64,000 bases of DNA from Aphodosoma sp045126975 (GTDB lineage: Bacteria; Bacteroidota; Bacteroidia; Bacteroidales; Paludibacteraceae), in assembly GCA_045126975.1 (NCBI GenBank), contig JBGVPL010000042.1:62001-126000 (forward strand). Reading direction: 5' to 3'. The notes below the pieces were generated by a model, which was not told the origin of the DNA, made no database searches, and worked only from the letters and a program-made list of their open reading frames with translations. Each line of letters opens with the position of its first letter. The first letter of the stretch is position 1. Both the position numbers and the translations under genes were made by a program. Shown here piece by piece: positions 59,786 to 64,000 of this stretch.

Positions 59786-59980
59786 CAAAAAATTACCTGC
59801 GGACAGAAAAAACACACCCCCTTCTACGACCCCGAAGGGGTCGAACCTAAAATAAGGTATGTACTTTAAACAGAAAAGTTATGTACTTATGTTAAAATAA
59901 ATGTCAAAAATATATAAACGAGGCGAAAAGGCTGAGTACTAATCTTGCTACTCACTACTCGCTACTAAAAATCTAAAAAT

Positions 59981-60730
59981 ATGAGAAAAAACATTGTAGC
60001 AGGTAACTGGAAAATGAACAAAAACCTGCAAGAAGGCGTAGCATTAGCTGCTGAATTGAAAGAAAAAGTAAATAACCCTAATTGCGATGTAATTATCGGT
60101 ACACCATTCATTCATCTTGCAACTGTGGCTGAATTAGTTAAAGGTTCGCCAATCGCTGTTGCTGCTGAAAACTGTGCTGACCACGCATCAGGTGCTTACA
60201 CAGGCGAAGTGTCTGCCGAAATGGTAGCTTCTACAGGCGCAACATATTGTATCATAGGTCACTCTGAACGTCGTACATATTATGGCGAAACATACGAAAT
60301 CCTTCGCGAAAAAGTACAATTAGCTTTGGCTAACAACCTCCGCCCTATCTTCTGTATCGGCGAAGTGAAAGAAGAACGCGAAGCAAATCGTCAAAACGAA
60401 GTAGTTAAAGCACAACTCGAAGGCTCAGTATTCAACCTTTCAGCTGAAGACTTTGGCAAACTCGTTATTGCTTACGAGCCAGTTTGGGCTATCGGCACAG
60501 GATTGACTGCAACTCCAGAACAAGCACAAGAAATCCACGCTTACATCCGTAGCCTTATCGCTGAAAAATATGGCAAAGAGGTAGCTGACAACATATCAAT
60601 CCTTTATGGTGGTAGCTGTAATGCTAAAAACGCTGCAGGTCTCTTCGCTAACCCTGATATCGATGGTGGCCTCATCGGTGGCGCATCTCTCAAAGCCGAC
60701 GACTTCTGCGCAATCATCAACGCATTCTAA
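59981..60730 (+). CDS. tpiA: Triosephosphate isomerase
   Basis: TpiA interconverts dihydroxyacetone phosphate and glyceraldehyde 3-phosphate. The 249-residue length is normal. Active-site features are GNWKMN with the catalytic Lys, IIGHSERRTYYGE with the catalytic His, YEPVWAIGTGLTAT with the catalytic Glu and LYGGSCNAKN for phosphate binding. The spacer upstream is full of repeats and no clear -7 box is visible in it. Confidence 0.97.
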   Translation: MRKNIVAGNWKMNKNLQEGVALAAELKEKVNNPNCDVIIGTPFIHLATVAELVKGSPIAVAAENCADHASGAYTGEVSAEMVASTGATYCIIGHSERRTYYGETYEILREKVQLALANNLRPIFCIGEVKEEREANRQNEVVKAQLEGSVFNLSAEDFGKLVIAYEPVWAIGTGLTATPEQAQEIHAYIRSLIAEKYGKEVADNISILYGGSCNAKNAAGLFANPDIDGGLIGGASLKADDFCAIINAF

Positions 60731-60780
60731 TTTTACAACACAAAATAAAAAAGCTCATTTCGAGCATCCGTCATAAATAA

Positions 60781-60820
60781 AAAAATCTTCATTTTGCACT
60801 TGCAGAATGAAGATTTTTTC
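60781..60820 (+). terminator. Terminator after tpiA
   Basis: A 13-bp stem (AAAAATCTTCATT at 60781-60793, AATGAAGATTTTT at 60806-60818) followed by T-rich sequence. Confidence 0.85.
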
Positions 60821-60934
60821 TTGTTAATATCTTGTTAATATTTTTAACTAAAAACTGCGTGGAACATTCGATAAAAATTGCTATTTTTGTATTTTATTTA
60901 CATAACTTATTATGTAAACATTAAGTTGTTTATT

Positions 60935-61966
60935 ATGAGAGTGTTAATAACTTGTTTTTCGTCGATTAGTAATGTTGCGGCAATTGTTCCACAACTTTAT
61001 GGACTTACATGCGACTATCCTGAGCATGAATTTATTGTGCTTAGTCGTAGTTTTTTGCGCCCTCTTTTCGATAAGTTGAACAATGTTACTTTTGTGGGAG
61101 GAGATATTCGAGGTGCGCATAAAACACCAATGGGAGTATATCGGCTTTTTAAAGAGTTGAAAGCTATGCGTCCTGATGTGGTGCTTGATATGCAGCGGTC
61201 GTGGCGAACAAAGATGATTGCTCGCCTATTTATGCTCTCTGGAACTAAAACTTTGACTATTGGACTTGCTTCGGCAGAACAGAAACGTTTAATTAAACAT
61301 GGAGCAGAAAAATACCACCCAATACCTACAATTTTCGACAGACAAGCCCGTTTATACGCTAAGATTCGCTTGAAGGTGAATGATTCGTTCTGTAAATTGT
61401 ATGAACCAATGGCTGAGCAAAAAGCGAAAATCATAGAATTATATGGCGAAAAAGAGGGACGATGGATTGGTATTGCGCCATTTTCGATAGCAAGAGGTAA
61501 AACTTTACCTTTTCGCAAAATGAAAAATATTATAGCTTATTTCGATAAACAACCTAACACGAAAATATTCCTATTTGGTGCAGGTGAAATGGAGAATGAG
61601 TTGTTGTCAGATTGGCAATCGTTGTATGAAAATGTTTATGCGGTACATACTAATTTGCAACTTGATGACGAGTTAGCACTAATGAATCAGCTTGATGTGA
61701 TGGTAAGTATGGACTCAGCAAATATGCACTTGGCTTCATTGATGGCTGTGCCTGTTGTAAGCATTTGGGGTGCATCACATCACTATTCTGGATTCCTCGG
61801 TTGGAAACAATCGGCAAACAATTGTGTAGGTGTAAATTTCTCTTGCCGCCCTTGTACGGCACACTCTGACCACAAATGTAAATATGGAGATTATCGTTGC
61901 CTTGAAAGTCTTCATTCAAGTAAAATTATAGAAGTAATAGAACAAAACTTAGAAAAGACAAAATAA
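60935..61966 (+). CDS. Glycosyltransferase family 9 (heptosyltransferase-like)
   Basis: Start ATG 60935 gives MRVLITCFSSISNVAAIVPQ; a 19-residue upstream extension is unlikely and the box TATTTTTG (60882-60889) is inside it. The 343-residue protein has the GT9 layout: DVVLDMQRSWRTKMIARLFM in the N-terminal domain and VSMDSANMHLASLMAVPVVS, then IWGASHHYSGFLGW, in the C-terminal domain. It ends with a cysteine-rich SCRPCTAHSDHKCKYGDYRC. GT9 enzymes add heptose or related sugars to LPS core, so a role in surface glycan synthesis is likely. Confidence 0.88.
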   Translation: MRVLITCFSSISNVAAIVPQLYGLTCDYPEHEFIVLSRSFLRPLFDKLNNVTFVGGDIRGAHKTPMGVYRLFKELKAMRPDVVLDMQRSWRTKMIARLFMLSGTKTLTIGLASAEQKRLIKHGAEKYHPIPTIFDRQARLYAKIRLKVNDSFCKLYEPMAEQKAKIIELYGEKEGRWIGIAPFSIARGKTLPFRKMKNIIAYFDKQPNTKIFLFGAGEMENELLSDWQSLYENVYAVHTNLQLDDELALMNQLDVMVSMDSANMHLASLMAVPVVSIWGASHHYSGFLGWKQSANNCVGVNFSCRPCTAHSDHKCKYGDYRCLESLHSSKIIEVIEQNLEKTK

Positions 61967-62033
61967 CATAATAACAAAATTTAGAAAATATTATAAAGAA
62001 TGTTTCTGTTCTTTTGTTATTCTGTCTTTAAAA
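61954..62033. repeat. Octad inverted repeat before parA
   Basis: AAGACAAAATAACA near the left end pairs with TGTTATTCTGTCTT near the right end (one mismatch). Confidence 0.75.
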
Positions 62034-62042
62034 ATAAGAATT

Positions 62043-62804
62043 ATGGGAAAAATTATAGCAATAGCGAATCAAAAAGGTGGTGTAGGTAAAACAACCACCA
62101 GTATCAATCTTTCAGCATCGTTGGCAAAACAAGGAAAAACGGTGCTACTCATCGATGCTGACCCTCAAGCAAATGCTTCGTCGGGTTTGGGTATAGAAAT
62201 TAAAGAATTAAAAACTACGGTTTACGAGTGTATGATTGGCGAAGTGAAAGTGGCTGATGCTACTTTCGATACTGATATTGAAGGTTTGAAAATTGTACCA
62301 TCACACATCGACCTTGTAGGTGCTGAAATCGAGATGCTTAACCTTGAAAACCGTGAAAAATGTATGCGCAATATGTTGGTGGCAGAAAAGAGTAAATATG
62401 ACTATATCATTATTGACTGCTCACCATCATTAGGACTTATTACTGTCAATGCTCTTACGGCTGCTGATTCTGTAATAATCCCTGTGCAATGCGAATATTT
62501 TGCACTTGAAGGTATTGGTAAGTTATTGAATACCATCAAGATTATCAAAAGCGGCTTAAATCCTGCGCTTAATATCGAAGGTTTCTTGCTAACTATGTTC
62601 GATGCTCGTCTTCGTTATGCCAACCAAGTGGCTGAAGAGGTGCGTAAACACTTCGGCGATATGGTATTCAAAACAGTTATTCAACGTAATGTAAAACTCT
62701 CAGAAGCAACTTCGTACGGACAACCAGCATTGGTTTATGACCCAGATTCGCGTGGAGCACAAAACCATATCGAACTTGCAAAAGAACTTATAAATAAAAA
62801 ATAA
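62043..62804 (+). CDS. parA: Chromosome partitioning ATPase ParA (Soj)
   Basis: ParA works with ParB and parS in origin segregation. The 253-residue protein has the deviant Walker A IANQKGGVGKTTTSINLS, LLIDADPQANASSGLG, YDYIIIDCSPSLGLITVNAL and VIPVQCEYFALEGIGKLLNT. Short, chromosomal type without an N-terminal helix-turn-helix. parB follows after a 68-bp octad hairpin. Confidence 0.95.
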   Translation: MGKIIAIANQKGGVGKTTTSINLSASLAKQGKTVLLIDADPQANASSGLGIEIKELKTTVYECMIGEVKVADATFDTDIEGLKIVPSHIDLVGAEIEMLNLENREKCMRNMLVAEKSKYDYIIIDCSPSLGLITVNALTAADSVIIPVQCEYFALEGIGKLLNTIKIIKSGLNPALNIEGFLLTMFDARLRYANQVAEEVRKHFGDMVFKTVIQRNVKLSEATSYGQPALVYDPDSRGAQNHIELAKELINKK

Positions 62805-62864
62805 GACATAATAACAAAAGAACATAAAAAATAAATTTTGTTCTTATGTTCTTTTGTCTTTTTA
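62803..62864. repeat. Octad inverted repeat between parA and parB
   Basis: AAAAGAACATAA pairs with TTATGTTCTTTT over 12 bp, with outer AAGACA / TGTCTT. It may attenuate or process the parAB transcript. Confidence 0.8.
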
Positions 62865-62872
62865 TAAAAATT

Positions 62873-63748
62873 ATGAAAAAACAAGCATTAGGTCGCGGAT
62901 TAAGCGCATTGATTGAAACAGAGCCTGTAGCTGCGGTTGGTTCGACCATATTTAATGAAATAGAAATAAGCAAAATAAAACCAAATCCTAATCAACCTCG
63001 TACTGAATTTGACGATGAAGCTTTGGAGGAATTGGCAGCATCTATTCGTGCTAATGGTATTATTAGCCCTATCACTTTGCGTAAAATCAGCGATGACAAC
63101 TACCAAATCATTGCTGGTGAACGCCGTTATCGTGCATCAAAATTAGCAGGATTAGACAAAATACCTGCATATATTCGTGATGTAGATGATGGACAGGTGA
63201 TGGAAATGGCTCTTATAGAGAATATCCAACGTGAAGATTTGAATGCTATAGAAATTGCATTGAGTTACAATAGCCTTGTGGCTACACTCAATCTAACACA
63301 AGAGGCTTTGGCTGAACGTGTTGGCAAAAAGCGTGCGACTATCACCAATTATCTTCGTCTTCTCAAACTTCCTGCTGAAATACAGATGGGATTGAAAGAT
63401 AAAAAAATAGATATGGGACATGCTCGTGCCCTCGTTAGTGTCGAAAATCCAGAGCAGATGTTGGCTATCTATGCACAAGTATTGAACGAAGGAGCATCAG
63501 TGCGTCGTACTGAAGAATTGGTGCGTATGGCTGCAACTGGCGAAACTGTAGAAAAAGCAGAAAAGAAAGAGAAACAACATGTTATCATGCCAGAAGAGTA
63601 TGATGCTCTTTGCAAAGAGTTGAACGAAAAATTCAATGCACGAGTGAAATTATCTTATAACGAAAAAGGCAAAGGTAAGGTGGTTATTCCATTCGATTCT
63701 GATGATGATTTGATGCGATTGATGTCGTTGTTTGATAAAATAAATTGA
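62873..63748 (+). CDS. parB: Chromosome partitioning protein ParB
   Basis: Start ATG 62873 gives MKKQALGRGLSALIETEPVA, the normal ParB N-terminus; upstream codons are in the octad hairpin. The CTPase domain has KIKPNPNQPRTEFDDEALEE, IISPITLRKI, YQIIAGERRYRASKLAG and MALIENIQREDLNAIE. The helix-turn-helix is LTQEALAERVGKKRATITNYL and the C-terminal dimer domain follows. 291 residues. I see no parS match that I can assert within the window. Confidence 0.95.
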   Translation: MKKQALGRGLSALIETEPVAAVGSTIFNEIEISKIKPNPNQPRTEFDDEALEELAASIRANGIISPITLRKISDDNYQIIAGERRYRASKLAGLDKIPAYIRDVDDGQVMEMALIENIQREDLNAIEIALSYNSLVATLNLTQEALAERVGKKRATITNYLRLLKLPAEIQMGLKDKKIDMGHARALVSVENPEQMLAIYAQVLNEGASVRRTEELVRMAATGETVEKAEKKEKQHVIMPEEYDALCKELNEKFNARVKLSYNEKGKGKVVIPFDSDDDLMRLMSLFDKIN

Positions 63749-63750
63749 TA

Positions 63751-63785
63751 GATACGAGATATTAGACACGAGATTGAGATATAAG
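63751..63785. repeat. Five heptads after parB
   Basis: GATACGA, GATATTA, GACACGA, GATTGAG, ATATAAG. Confidence 0.85.
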
Positions 63786-63795
63786 ATTTTAGATT

Positions 63796-64000
63796 GTGCG
63801 ATTTATAAGGGCTTACATATTATTGTTTTGGGTGTTTGTGACTTCGGGGGTGCAAGCACAAACCGATAATGCACAATTCGCAATTCACAATTCACAATTA
63901 TTTACAGATTCTATCAATTCTATAAACCATATAAATTCTACAAATTTTCAACTTTCAACTCTCAATTCTCAACTTGATACGCAAAGTATTGCGTCTCTAC
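63796..64000 (+). CDS. DUF5683-type gene, 5' part, repeat-rich N-terminus (runs off the window)
   Basis: A frame opens at GTG 63796 and stays open to the window end. It starts VRFIRAYILLFWVFVTSGVQAQ, a signal peptide ending in the VQAQ cleavage context usual in Bacteroidota. The next about 45 residues are mostly encoded by heptads: AATGCAC, AATTCGC, AATTCAC, AATTCAC, AATTATT (63868-63902) and AATTTTC, AACTTTC, AACTCTC, AATTCTC (63943-63970). This gives DNAQFAIHNSQLF and NFQLSTLNSQL. In Bacteroidota a DUF5683 gene commonly follows parAB, which is the basis for the name. The core of the protein is not in view. Confidence 0.6.
   Translation, partial: MRFIRAYILLFWVFVTSGVQAQTDNAQFAIHNSQLFTDSINSINHINSTNFQLSTLNSQLDTQSIASL

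Overview
This window is from a Bacteroidales (Bacteroidota) chromosome. The evidence is a complete Na+-translocating NADH:quinone reductase operon, several secreted proteins with type IX secretion (T9SS) C-terminal sorting domains, a BspA-like leucine-rich-repeat protein, Omp28-type proteins, and the DUF1599 - DoxX-like (BT_3928 type) - tpiA and parA-parB-DUF5683 gene orders. At least ten promoters have the Bacteroidota form: TTG or TTTG, then 19-20 nt, then TAnnTTTG. I cannot name the genus. There is no rRNA, tRNA, CRISPR array, prophage or insertion sequence that I can see. Both edges cut genes: uvrA at the left, a DUF5683-type gene at the right.

Layout. 1-6.5 kb: the uvrA 3' end, then a minus-strand run hutI - membrane protein - DUF4922 - SpoIID-like - AmpG-like permease. 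6.8-13.5 kb: a T9SS cargo protein, a TetR regulator, a TPR/helix-turn-helix sensor gene broken by one amber codon, small secreted proteins or lipoproteins and a phosphoesterase. 13.6-17.4 kb: acetate metabolism (pta, ackA, CoA-transferase). 17.6-21.2 kb: two paralogous Omp28-like proteins with different surface anchors. 21.3-28.9 kb: an ATP-grasp-like protein, sufE, aroA, a lipoprotein, lgt, dusB, a SufT-like protein and lpxH. 29-36 kb: nqrABCDEF with a structured leader. 36.3-45.4 kb: a plus-strand housekeeping run (DUF805, DUF3298, RNase R, C_GCAxxG_C_C, dtd, deoC, vanZ-like, dprA, Ig-like lipoprotein). 45.4-50.9 kb: a sigma-54 response regulator, a T9SS-like protein, recQ and a DUF1016 nuclease. 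51.2-55.6 kb: the BspA-like protein, a candidate structured RNA and a nucleoside kinase. 55.9-64 kb: Na/Pi cotransporter, DUF1599, DoxX-like, tpiA, GT9 and parAB.

The strongest unexplained signal is repeat structure. Most intergenic spacers are built from degenerate tandem heptanucleotides (families such as ATTGAGA, AATTCAT, GTAGCGA, AACTTTC, ATTCCTC, AGGGAAC). They often form two inverted arms around a small GCC-NNNN-GGC hairpin. The same material lies in frame inside genes: aroA at three places, lgt, RNase R, the DUF4922 protein, the ATP-grasp-like protein and the DUF5683 N-terminus. A period of 7 is coprime with 3, so a perfect array reads as the same heptapeptide in all three frames. An array in its stop-free orientation is therefore open in every frame.

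The second signal is around recQ. A DUF1016 nuclease gene sits between a 48-bp degraded copy of the recQ 5' end and the intact recQ start. A T9SS-type gene sits between two identical 54-bp copies of the recQ 3' end and its terminator. Both look like gene insertions that duplicated, and so regenerated, the end of the target gene. A third signal is a promoter - structured RNA - terminator unit at about 53.5-53.7 kb with pseudoknot topology.
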